Shown: positions 36,901 through 49,700 of the stretch, in pieces
How the letters are laid out: every line of letters begins with the position of its first letter
Position numbering within the stretch: the stretch's first letter is position 1
Assembly: GCF_051401765.1 (NCBI RefSeq)
Contig: NW_027480422.1
Location: 11,488,001-11,552,000 of the forward strand
Length of the DNA stretch: 64,000 nt
Source of the DNA: Calliopsis andreniformis
Taxonomy: Eukaryota > Arthropoda > Insecta > Hymenoptera > Andrenidae
Direction: 5' to 3'
The notes under the pieces: model-generated
Seen by the model: only the letters and a program-made list of their open reading frames with translations
Told to the model about the DNA's origin: nothing
Database searches by the model: none
Position numbers and translations under genes: made by a program

Positions 36901-39900
36901 TTTTCCATCGTATAACAGGAGTAATTGCAACCAGTATGAAAGTGATAGTCATTTCTACGTTCCGGGCAACCTAGGCTTGACTCTAGGGCGTTGCTCCACT
37001 AGATCGAATAGTTAGGGCCTTAGAAGTCAACGCACGAAGCATAAAATACAATAAAGATACAACAGTTTTTCCATCGTATAACTGGAATAATTGCAACCAG
37101 CGTGAAAGCGATAGTCATTTCTACATTCCGGGCATCCTAGGGTTCAGTCTAGGGCGTTGTTCAACCAGATCGAATAGTAAGGGACTAAGAAGTCAACGCC
37201 AGAAGCATAAAATACAAAACAAATACAACAGTTTTTTGATCGTATAAAGCGAATAATTGCAACCGGTCTGAAAGTTATGGTCATTTCTACGTTCCGGTCA
37301 GCCTAGGCTGCACTCTAGGGCGTTGCTCCACCAGATAGAATTGTTAGGGCCTTAGAAGTCTACGCCCGGAGCATAAAATACAATAAAAATACAACTGTTT
37401 GTCAATTGTATAAAATGAATAATTGCAATCAGTGTGAAGGTAATGGTCATTTCTACGTTCCGGGCAACCCAGGCTTCGCTCTAGGGCGTTGCTCCACCAG
37501 ATCGAATAGGTAGGGCCTAATAAGTCAACGCCAGAAGCATAACATACAATATAAAGACAAAAGTTTATCGATCGTATAAAACGAATAATTGCAACCGGTG
37601 TGAAGGTAATGGTCATTTCTAAGTTCCGGGCAACCTAGGCTTCACTCTAGGGCGTTGCTCCACCAGATCGAATAGCTAGGGCCTTAGAAGTCTACGCCCG
37701 GAGCATAAAATACAATAAAAGTACAACAGTTTTTCCATCGTGTAAAATGAATAATTGCGATCAGTGTGAAGGTAGTAGTCATTTCTGCGTTCCGGGCAAC
37801 CTAGGATTCACACTAGGGCGTCGCTCTCACCAGATCGAATAGTAAGGGCCAAAGAAGTCAACGCCAGAAGCATAAAATACAATGTAAATACAACAGTTTT
37901 TGCATCGTATAATATGTATAATTGCAAGCAGTGCGAAAGTAATGGTCATTTCTACGTTCCGTGCAAACTAGGCTTGACCCTAGGGCGTTGCAACACCAGA
38001 TCGAATATTCAGGACCTATGAAGTCAACGCCAGAAGCATAAAATACAAAATAAATGCAACAGTTTTTCCATCGTATAAAACGAATAATTGTAACCAGTGT
38101 GAAAGTGATAGTCATTTCTACCTTCCGGGCAAACTAGGCTTTACTCTAGGGCGTTGCTCCACCAGATCGAATAGCTAGAGCCTTAGAAGTCTACTCCCGT
38201 AGCATAAAATACAATAAAAATACAAAAGTTTCTCAATCGTATAAAACGAATAATTGCTACCGGTGTGAAAGTTATGGTTATTTCTACGTTCCGGGCAACC
38301 TAGGCTTCACTCTAGGGCGTTGCTCCACCAGATCGAATAGCTAGGGGCTTAGAATTCAACGCCAGAAGCATAAAATACAATAAAAATACAACAGTGTTTC
38401 CACAGTATAACAGGAATAATTGCATCCAGTGTGATAGTAATGGCCTTTTCTACGTTCCGGGCAACCTAGCCTTCACACTAGGGCGTTGCTCCACCAGATC
38501 GAAAAGTTAGGGCCTTAGAAGGCAACGCCCGAAGCATAAAATACAATAAGAATGCAACAGTTTTTCCATCGTATAACACGAATAATGGCAACAAGTGTGA
38601 AAGTGATAGTCATTTCTACGTTCCGGGCAACCTAGGCTTCACTCTAGGGCGTTGTTCCACCACATCGAATTGTTAGGGCCTTGGAAGTCAACGCCAGAAT
38701 CATAAAATACAAAACAGATAAAACAGTTTTTCCATCGTATGAAACGAATGATCGCAATCGGTGTGAATGTAATGGTCATTTCTACGTTCCGGGCAACCTA
38801 GGCATCACTCTAGGGCGTTGCTCCACCAGATCGAATAGCTAGGGCCTAGGAAGTCAACGCCAGAAGCATAAAACACAATATAAATACAACAGCTTTTCCA
38901 TCGTATAAAACGAATAATTGCAACCAGTGTGAAAGTTATGGTCATTTCTACATTCCGGGCAACCTTGGCTTCACTCTATGGCGTTGCTCCACCAGATCGA
39001 ACAGTTAGGGCCTTAGAAGTCAACGCCAGAAGCGTAAAATACAAAACAAATGCAACAGTTTTTCCATCGTATAACAGGAGTAATTACAACCAGCGTGAAA
39101 GTGATGGTCATTTCTACGTTCCGCGCAACCTAGGCTTCACTCTAGGGCGTCGCTCCATCAGATCGAATTGCTAGGGACTTAGAATTCAACGCCCGCAGCA
39201 TAAAACACAATATAAATACAACAGCTTTTCCAGCGTATAAAACGAATAATTGCAACCAGTGTGAAAGTTATGGTCATTTCTACATTCCGGGCAACCTAGC
39301 CTTCACGCTAGGGCGTTGCTCCACCAGATGGAATAGTTAGGCCTTAGAAGTCAACGCCCGAAGCATAAAATGCAATAAAGGTACAACAGTTTTTCCATCG
39401 TATAACAGGAGTAATTGCAACCAGTGTGAAAGAAATGTTCATTTCTACGTTCCGGGCAGCCTAGGCTTCACTCTAGGGCGTTGCTTCACCAGATCGAATA
39501 GCTGGGGACTCGGAAGTCAACGCCAGAAGCATATAATACAATAAAAATCCAACAGCTTTTCCATCGTATAACAGGAGTAACTGCATCCAGTGTGAAGGTA
39601 ATGGTCATTTCTACGTTCCGGGCCACCTATGTCTCGCTCTAGGGCGTTGCTCCACCGGATCGAATAGCTAGGGCCAAAGAAGTCAACGCCCGAAGCATAA
39701 AATACAATAAAAAGGCAACAGTTTTTCCATCGTATAACAGGAGTAATTGCAACCAGTATGAAAGTGATAGTCATTTCTACGTTCCGGGCAACCTAGGCTT
39801 GACTCTAGGGCGTTGCTCCACCAGATCGAATAGTTAGGGCCTTAGAAGTCACCGCACGAAGCATAAAATACAATAAAGATACAACAGTTTTTCCATCGTA

Positions 39901-42105
39901 TAACAGGAGTAATTGCAACCAGTATGAAAGTGATAGTCATTTCTACGTTCCGGGCAACCTAGGCTTGACTCTAGGGCGTTGCTCCACTAGATCGAATAGT
40001 TAGGGCCTTAGAAGTCAACGCACGAAGCATAAAATACAATAAAGATACAACAGTTTTTCCATCGTATAACTGGAATAATTGCAACCAGCGTGAAAGCGAT
40101 AGTCATTTCTACATTCCGGGCATCCTAGGGTTCAGTCTAGGGCGTTGTTCAACCAGATCGAATAGTAAGGGACTAAGAAGTCAACGCCAGAAGCATAAAA
40201 TACAAAACAAATACAACAGTTTTTTGATCGTATAAAGCGAATAATTGCAACCGGTCTGAAAGTTATGGTCATTTCTACGTTCCGGTCAGCCTAGGCTGCA
40301 CTCTAGGGCGTTGCTCCACCAGATAGAATTGTTAGGGCCTTAGAAGTCTACGCCCGGAGCATAAAATACAATAAAAATACAACTGTTTGTCAATTGTATA
40401 AAATGAATAATTGCAATCAGTGTGAAGGTAATGGTCATTTCTACGTTCCGGGCAACCCAGGCTACGCTCTAGGGCGTTGCTCCACCAGATCGAATAGGTA
40501 GGGCCTAAGAAGTCAACGCCAGAAGCATAACATACAATATAAAGACAAAAGTTTATTGATCGTATAAAACGAATAATTGCAACCGGTGTGAAGGTAATGG
40601 TCATTTCTAAGTTCCGGGCAACCTAGGCTTCACTCTAGGGCGTTGCTCCACCAGGTCGAATAGCTAGGGCCTTAGAAGTCAACGACCGAAGCATAAAATA
40701 CAATAAAAAGGCAACAGTTTTTCCATCGTATAACAGGAGTAATTGCAACCAGTATGAAAGTGATAGTCATTTCTACGTTCTGGGCAACCTAGGCTTGACT
40801 CTAGGGCGTTGCTCCACCAGATCGAATAGCTAGGGCCTTAGAAGTCAACGCACGAAGCATAAAATACAATAAAGATACAACAGTTTTTCCATCGCATAAA
40901 ACGAATAATTGCAACCGGTCTGAAAGTTATGGTCATTTCTACGTTCCGGGCAAACTATGCTTCACTCTAGGGCGTTGCTACACCAGATCGAATAGCTAGG
41001 GCCTTAGAAGTCTACTCCCGTAGCATAAAATACAATAAAAATACAAAGGTTTCGCAATCGTATAAAATGATTAATTGCAATCAGTGTGAAGGTAATGGTC
41101 ATTTCTACGTTCCGGGTAACCTAGGCTTTACTCCAGGGCGTTGCTCCACCAGATCGAATAGCTGGGGACTTAGAAGTCAACGCCAGAAGCATATGATACA
41201 ATAAAAATACAACAGTTTTCCCATCGTATAACAGGAGTAACTGCAACCAGTGTGAAGGTAATGGCCATTTCTACGTTCCGGGCAACCTAGGCTTCACTCT
41301 ACGGTGTTGGTCCACCAGATCGAATAGATAGGGCCATAGAAGTCTATGCCAGGAGCATAAAATACAATAAAAATACAACAGTTTTACCATCGTATAAAAA
41401 GAATAATTGCATTCAGCGTGAAAGTAATGGTCATTTCTACCTTCCGGGCAAACTAGGCTTTACTCTAGGGCGTTGCTCCACCAGATCGAATAGCTAGAGC
41501 CTTAGAAGTCTACTCCCGTAGCATAAAATACAATGTAAATACAAAAGTTTCTCAATCGTATAAAACGAATAATTGCTACCGGTGTGAAAGTTATGGTTAT
41601 TTCTACGTTCCGGGCAACCTAGGCTTCACTCTAGGGCGTTGCTCCACCAGATCGAATAGTTAGGGGCTTAGAATTCAACGCCAGAAGCATAAAATGCAAT
41701 GAAAATGCAACAGCTTTTCCATCGTATAACACGAATAATTGTTACCAGTGTGAAAGTGATAGTCATTTCTACCTTCCGGGCAAACTAGGCTTCACTCTAG
41801 GGCGTTGCTCCACCAGATCGAATAGCTAGAGCCTTAGAAGTCTACTCCCGTAGCATAAAATACAATAAAAATACAATAGTTTCTCAATCGTATAAAATGA
41901 TTAATTGCAATCAGTGTGAAGGTAATGGTCATATCTACGTTCCGGGTAACCTAGGCTTTACTCCAGGGCGTTGCTCCACCAGATCGAATAGCTGGGGACT
42001 CGGAAGTCAACGCCAGAAGCATATAATACAATAAAAATACAACAGCTTTTCCATCGTATAACAGGAGTAACTGCATCCAGTGTGAAGGTAATGGTCATTT
42101 CTACG

Positions 42106-43930
42106 TTCCGGGCCACCTATGTCTCGCTCTAGGGCGTTGCTCCACCGGATCGAATAGCTAGGGCCAAAGAAGTCAACGCCCGAAGCATAAAATACAATAA
42201 AAAGGCAACAGTTTTTCCATCGTATAACAGGAGTAATTGCAACCAGTATGAAAGTGATAGTCATTTCTACGTTCCGGGCAACCTAGGCTTGACTCTAGGG
42301 CGTTGCTCCACCAGATCGAATAGTTAGGGCCTTAGAAGTCACCGCACGAAGCATAAAATACAATAAAGATACAACAGTTTTTCCATCGTATAACAGGAGT
42401 AATTGCAACCAGTATGAAAGTGATAGTCATTTCTACGTTCCGGGCAACCTAGGCTTGACTCTAGGGCGTTGCTCCACTAGATCGAATAGTTAGGGCCTTA
42501 GAAGTCAACGCACGAAGCATAAAATACAATAAAGATACAACAGTTTTTCCATCGTATAACTGGAATAATTGCAACCAGCGTGAAAGCGATAGTCATTTCT
42601 ACATTCCGGGCATCCTAGGGTTCAGTCTAGGGCGTTGTTCAACCAGATCGAATAGTAAGGGACTAAGAAGTCAACGCCAGAAGCATAAAATACAAAACAA
42701 ATACAACAGTTTTTTGATCGTATAAAGCGAATAATTGCAACCGGTCTGAAAGTTATGGTCATTTCTACGTTCCGGTCAGCCTAGGCTGCACTCTAGGGCG
42801 TTGCTCCACCAGATAGAATTGTTAGGGCCTTAGAAGTCTACGCCCGGAGCATAAAATACAATAAAAATACAACTGTTTGTCAATTGTATAAAATGCATAA
42901 TTGCAATCAGTGTGAAGGTAATGGTCATTTCTACGTTCCGGGCAACCCAGGCTTCGCTCTAGGGCGTTGCTCCACCAGATCGAATAGGTAGGGCCTAAGA
43001 AGTCAACGCCAGAAGCATAACATACAATATAAAGACAAAAGTTTATCGATCGTATAAAACGAATAATTGCAACCGGTGTGAAGGTAATGGTCATTTCTAA
43101 GTTCCGGGCAACCTAGGCTTCACTCTAGGGCGTTGCTCCACCAGATCGAATAGCTAGGGCCTTAGAAGTCAACGACCGAAGCATAAAATACAATAAAAAG
43201 GCAACAGTTTTTCCATCGTATAACAGGAGTAATTGCAACCAGTATGAAAGTGATAGTCATTTCTACGTTCCAGGCAACCTAGGCTTGACTCTAGGGCGTT
43301 GCTCCACCAGATCGAATAGCTAGGGCCTTAGAAGTCAACGCACGAAGCATAAAATACAATAAAGATACAACAGTTTTTCCATCGCATAAAACGAATAATT
43401 GCAACCGGTCTGAAAGTTATGGTCATTTCTACGTTCCGGGCAAACTATGCTTCACTCTAGGGCGTTGCTACACCAGATCGAATAGCTAGGGCCTTAGAAG
43501 TCTACTCCCGTAGCATAAAATACAATAAAAATACAAAGGTTTCGCAATCGTATAAAATGATTAATTGCAATCAGTGTGAAGGTAATGGTCATTTCTACGT
43601 TCCGGGTAACCTAGGCTTTACATCAGGGCGTATCTCCACCAGATCGAATAGCTAGGCAGTCAGACTTCAACGCCAGAAGCATAAAATACAATAAAAATAC
43701 AACAGTTTTTCATCGTACAACAGGAATAATTGCAACCAGTGTGAAAGTGGTATTCATTTCTACGTTCCGGGCAACCTAGGCTTCACTCTAGGGCGTTGCT
43801 CCACCAGATCGAATTGCTAGGGCCTTAGAAGTCAACGCCTGAAGCATAAAATGCAATGAAAATGCAACAGCTTTTCCATCGTATAACACGAATAATTGTT
43901 ACCAGTGTGAAAGTGATAGTCATTTCTACC
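42106..43930 (+). repeat. 1,825 bp (11-monomer) tandem unit in U2, copy 1
   Basis: Starts at TTCCGGGCCACCTATG; the same sequence occurs at 43,931 and 45,756, exactly 1,825 bp apart each time. The unit includes the CACCGCACG/CAACGCACG monomer pair, GGTTCAGTCTAGG, TTTTTTGATCG, CAACTGTTTGTC, GTCTACTCCCGTAGC and TTTACATCAGGGCG variants. The equivalent unit in U1 is 10 monomers (30,487 to 32,146, 1,659 bp). Confidence 0.9.
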
Positions 43931-45755
43931 TTCCGGGCCACCTATGTCTCGCTCTAGGGCGTTGCTCCACCGGATCGAATAGCTAGGGCCAAAGAAGTCA
44001 ACGCCCGCAGCATAAAATACAATAAAAAGGCAACAGTCTTTCCATCGTATAACAGGAGTAATTGCAACCAGTATGAAAGTGATAGTCATTTCTACGTTCC
44101 GGGCAACCTAGGCTTGACTCTAGGGCGTTGCTCCACCAGATCGAATAGTTAGGGCCTTAGAAGTCACCGCACGAAGCATAAAATACAATAAAGATACAAC
44201 AGTTTTTCCATCGTATAACAGGAGTAATTGCAACCAGTATGAAAGTGATAGTCATTTCTACGTTCCGGGCAACCTAGGCTTGACTCTAGGGCGTTGCTCC
44301 ACTAGATCGAATAGTTAGGGCCTTAGAAGTCAACGCACGAAGCATAAAATACAATAAAGATACAACAGTTTTTCCATCGTATAACTGGAATAATTGCAAC
44401 CAGCGTGAAAGCGATAGTCATTTCTACATTCCGGGCATCCTAGGGTTCAGTCTAGGGCGTTGTTCAACCAGATCGAATAGTAAGGGACTAAGAAGTCAAC
44501 GCCAGAAGCATAAAATACAAAACAAATACAACAGTTTTTTGATCGTATAAAGCGAATAATTGCAACCGGTCTGAAAGTTATGGTCATTTCTACGTTCCGG
44601 TCAGCCTAGGCTGCACTCTAGGGCGTTGCTCCACCAGATAGAATTGTTAGGGCCTTAGAAGTCTACGCCCGGAGCATAAAATACAATAAAAATACAACTG
44701 TTTGTCAATTGTATAAAATGCATAATTGCAATCAGTGTGAAGGTAATGGTCATTTCTACGTTCCGGGCAACCCAGGCTTCGCTCTAGGGCGTTGCTCCAC
44801 CAGATCGAATAGGTAGGGCCTAAGAAGTCAACGCCAGAAGCATAACATACAATATAAAGACAAAAGTTTATCGATCGTATAAAACGAATAATTGCAACCG
44901 GTGTGAAGGTAATGGTCATTTCTAAGTTCCGGGCAACCTAGGCTTCACTCTAGGGCGTTGCTCCACCAGATCGAATAGCTAGGGCCTTAGAAGTCAACGA
45001 CCGAAGCATAAAATACAATAAAAAGGCAACAGTTTTTCCATCGTATAACAGGAGTAATTGCAACCAGTATGAAAGTGATAGTCATTTCTACGTTCCAGGC
45101 AACCTAGGCTTGACTCTAGGGCGTTGCTCCACCAGATCGAATAGCTAGGGCCTTAGAAGTCAACGCACGAAGCATAAAATACAATAAAGATACAACAGTT
45201 TTTCCATCGCATAAAACGAATAATTGCAACCGGTCTGAAAGTTATGGTCATTTCTACGTTCCGGGCAAACTATGCTTCACTCTAGGGCGTTGCTACACCA
45301 GATCGAATAGCTAGGGCCTTAGAAGTCTACTCCCGTAGCATAAAATACAATAAAAATACAAAGGTTTCGCAATCGTATAAAATGATTAATTGCAATCAGT
45401 GTGAAGGTAATGGTCATTTCTACGTTCCGGGTAACCTAGGCTTTACATCAGGGCGTATCTCCACCAGATCGAATAGCTAGGCAGTCAGACTTCAACGCCA
45501 GAAGCATAAAATACAATAAAAATACAACAGTTTTTCATCGTACAACAGGAATAATTGCAACCAGTGTGAAAGTGGTATTCATTTCTACGTTCCGGGCAAC
45601 CTAGGCTTCACTCTAGGGCGTTGCTCCACCAGATCGAATTGCTAGGGCCTTAGAAGTCAACGCCTGAAGCATAAAATGCAATGAAAATGCAACAGCTTTT
45701 CCATCGTATAACACGAATAATTGTTACCAGTGTGAAAGTGATAGTCATTTCTACC
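43931..45755 (+). repeat. 1,825 bp (11-monomer) tandem unit in U2, copy 2
   Basis: Nearly identical to copy 1. Both carry GTTCCAGGCAACC (43,269 and 45,094) and GTGGTATTCATTTC, so the duplication is younger than those variants. Copy 2 has CGCCCGCAGC and CAGTCTTTCC near its start where copy 1 has CGCCCGAAGC and CAGTTTTTCC. Confidence 0.9.
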
Positions 45756-46781
45756 TTCCGGGCCACCTATGTCTCGCTCTAGGGCGTTGCTCCACCGGAT
45801 CGAATAGCTAGGGCCAAAGAAGTCAACGCCCGCAGCATAAAATACAATAAAAAGGCAACAGTCTTTCCATCGTATAACAGGAGTAATTGCAACCAGTATG
45901 AAAGTGATAGTCATTTCTACGTTCCGGGCAACCTAGGCTTGACTCTAGGGCGTTGCTCCACTAGATCGAATAGTTAGGGCCTTAGAAGTCAACGCACGAA
46001 GCATAAAATACAATAAAGATACAACAGTTTTTCCATCGTATAACTGGAATAATTGCAACCAGCGTGAAAGCGATAGTCATTTCTACATTCCGGGCATCCT
46101 AGGGTTCAGTCTAGGGCGTTGTTCAACCAGATCGAATAGTAAGGGACTAAGAAGTCAACGCCAGAAGCATAAAATACAAAACAAATACAACAGTTTTTTG
46201 ATCGTATAAAGCGAATAATTGCAACCGGTCTGAAAGTTATGGTCATTTCTACGTTCCGGTCAGCCTAGGCTGCACTCTAGGGCGTTGCTCCACCAGATAG
46301 AATTGTTAGGGCCTTAGAAGTCTACGCCCGGAGCATAAAATACAATAAAAATACAACTGTTTGTCAATTGAATAAAATGAATAATTGCAATCAGTGTGAA
46401 GGTAATGGTCATTTCTACGTTCCGGGCAACCCAGGCTTCGCTCTAGGGCGTTGCTCCACCAGATCGAATAGGTAGGGCCTAAGAAGTCAACGCCAGAAGC
46501 ATAACATACAATATAAAGACAAAAGTTTATCGATCGTATAAAACGAATAATTGCAACCGGTGTGAAGGTAATGGTCATTTCTAAGTTCCGGGCAACCTAG
46601 GCTTCACTCTAGGGCGTTGCTCCACCAGGTCGAATAGCTAGGGCCTTAGAAGTCAACGACCGAAGCATAAAATACAATAAAAAGGCAACAGTTTTTCCAT
46701 CGTATAACAGGAGTAATTGCAACCAGTATGAAAGTGATAGTCATTTCTACGTTCCGGGCAACCTAGGCTTGACTCTAGGGC
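45756..46781 (+). repeat. Partial third copy of the 11-monomer unit, ending at the U2/U3 boundary
   Basis: Begins like the 1,825 bp unit but lacks the CACCGCACG monomer, so downstream markers fall at 1,659 rather than 1,825 bp. It carries the private variant CAATTGAATAAAATG at about 46,366. It runs to the phasing marker GCTGCTCC at 46,782. Confidence 0.85.
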
Positions 46782-49700
46782 GCTGCTCCACCAGATCGAA
46801 AACTTAGGGCCTTAGAAGTCAACGCCCGAAGCATAAAATACAATAAAGATACAACAGTTTTTCCATCGTATAACAGGAGTAATTGCAACCAGTGTGAAAG
46901 TGATAGTAATTTCTACATTCCGGGCAACCTAGGCTTCACTGTGCGGTGTTGCTCCACCAGATGGAATAGCTAGGGCCTTAGAAGTCTACGCCCGGAGCAT
47001 AAAATACAATAAAAATACAACAGTTTTTCCATCGTGTAAAATGAATAATTGCAATCAGTGTGAAGGTAATAGTCATTTCTGCGTTCCGGGCAACCTAGGA
47101 TTCACACTAGGGCGTCGCTCTCACCAGATCGAATAGTAAGGGCCAAAGAAGTCAACGCCAGAAGCATAAAATACAATGTAAATACAACAGTTTTTGCATC
47201 GTATAATATGTATAATTGCAAGCAGTGTGAAAGTAATGGTCATTTCTACGTTCCGTGCAAACTAGGCTTGACCCTAGGGCGTTGCAACACCAGATCGAAT
47301 ATTCAGGGCCTATGAAGTCAACGCCAGAAGCATAAAATACAAAATAAATGCAACAGTTTTTCCATCGTATAAAACGAATAATTGTAACCAGTGTGAAAGT
47401 GATAGTCATTTCTACCTTCCGGGCAAACTAGGCTTTACTCTAGGGCGTTGCTCCACCAGATCGAATAGCTAGAGCCTTAGAAGTCTACTCCCGTAGCATA
47501 AAATACAATAAAAATACAAAAGTTTCTCAATCGTATAAAACGAATAATTGCTACCGGTGTGAAAGTTATGGTTATTTTTACGTTCCGGGCAACCTAGGCA
47601 TCACTCTAGGGCGTTGCTCCACCAGATCGAATAGCTAGGACCTAGGAAGTCAACGCCAGAAGCATAAAACACAATATAAATACAACAGCTTTTCCATCGT
47701 ATAAAACGAATAATTGCAACCAGTGTGAAAGTTATGGTCATTTCTACATTCCGGGCAACCTTGGCTTCACTCTAGGGCGTTGCTCCACCAGATCGAACAG
47801 TTAGGGCCTTAGAAGTCAACGCCAGAAGCGTAAAATACAAAACAAATGCAACAGTTTTTCCATCGTATAACAGGAGTAATTACAACCAGTGTGAAAGTGA
47901 TGGTCATTTCTACGTTCCGCGCAACCTAGGCTTCACTCTAGGGCGTTGCTCCATCAGATCGAATTGCTAGGGACTTAGAATTCAACGCCCGCAGCATAAA
48001 ACACAATATAAATACAACAGCTTTTCCATCGTATAAAACGAATAATTGCAACCAGTGTGAAAGTTATGGTCATTTCTACATTCCGGGCAACCTAGCCTTC
48101 ACGCTAGGGCGTTGCTCCACCAGATGGAATAGTTAGGCCTCAGAAGTCAACGCCCGAAGCATAAAATGCAATAAAGGTACAACAGTTTTTCCATCGTATA
48201 ACAGGAGTAATTGCAACCAGTGTGAAAGAAATGTTCATTTCTACGTTCCGGGCAGCCTAGGCTTCACTCTAGGGCGTTGCTTCACCAGATCGAATAGCTG
48301 GGGACTCAGAAGTCAACGCCAGAAGCATATAATACAATAAAAATACAACAGCTTTTCCATCGTATAACAGGAGTAACTGCATCCAGTGTGAAGGTAATGG
48401 TCACTTCTACGTTCCGGGCCACCTATGTCTCGCTCTAGGGCGTTGCTCCACCGGATCGAATAGCTAGGGCCAAAGAAGTCAACGCCCGAAGCATAAAATA
48501 CAATAAAAAGGCAACAGTTTTTCCATCGTATAACAGGAGTAATTGCAACCAGTATGAAAGTGATAGTCATTTCTACGTTCCGGGCAACCTAGGCTTGACT
48601 CTAGGGCGTTGCTCCACCAGATCGAATAGTTAGGGCCTTAGAAGTCACCGCACGAAGCATAAAATACAATAAAGATACAACAGTTTTTCCATCGTATAAC
48701 AGGAGTAATTGCAACCAGTATGAAAGTGATAGTCATTTCTACGTTCCGGGCAACCTAGGCTTGACTCTAGGGCGTTGCTCCACTAGATCGAATAGTTAGG
48801 GCCTTAGAAGTCAACGCACGAAGCATAAAATACAATAAAGATACAACAGTTTTTCCATCGTATAACTGGAATAATTGCAACCAGCGTGAAAGCGATAGTC
48901 ATTTCTACATTCCGGGCATCCTAGGGTTCAGTCTAGGGCGTTGTTCAACCAGATCGAATAGTAAGGGACTAAGAAGTCAACGCCAGAAGCATAAAATACA
49001 AAACAAATACAACAGTTTTTTGATCGTATAAAGCGAATAATTGCAACCGGTCTGAAAGTTATGGTCATTTCTACGTTCCGGTCAGCCTAGGCTGCACTCT
49101 AGGGCGTTGCTCCACCAGATAGAATTGTTAGGGCCTTAGAAGTCTACGCCCGGAGCATAAAATACAATAAAAATACAACTGTTTGTCAATTGTATAAAAT
49201 GAATAATTGCAATCAGTGTGAAGGTAATGGTCATTTCTACGTTCCGGGCAACCCAGGCTTCGCTCTAGGGCGTTGCTCCACCAGATCGAATAGGTAGGGC
49301 CTAATAAGTCAACGCCAGAAGCATAACATACAATATAAAGACAAAAGTTTATCGATCGTATAAAACGAATAATTGCAACCGGTGTGAAGGTAATGGTCAT
49401 TTCTAAGTTCCGGGCAACCTAGGCTTCACTCTAGGGCGTTGCTCCACCAGATCGAATAGCTAGGGCCTTAGAAGTCTACGCCCGGAGCATAAAATACAAT
49501 AAAAGTACAACAGTTTTTCCATCGTGTAAAATGAATAATTGCGATCAGTGTGAAGGTAGTAGTCATTTCTGCGTTCCGGGCAACCTAGGATTCACACTAG
49601 GGCGTCGCTCTCACCAGATCGAATAGTAAGGGCCAAAGAAGTCAACGCCAGAAGCATAAAATACAATGTAAATACAACAGTTTTTGCATCGTATAATATG

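Larger units (their letters stand above)
33670..46781 (+). repeat. Large HOR unit U2, 13,112 bp (~79 monomers)
   Basis: Collinear with U1 at +11,619 from 33,670 to 43,240, then at +11,785 (one extra monomer) around 43,470-44,120. It is longer than U1 because an 11-monomer unit of 1,825 bp is present twice plus a partial third copy (42,106-46,781). It carries its own variants, such as CAATGTAAATAC near 41,532 and GTGGTATTCATTTC near 43,748. Confidence 0.9.
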
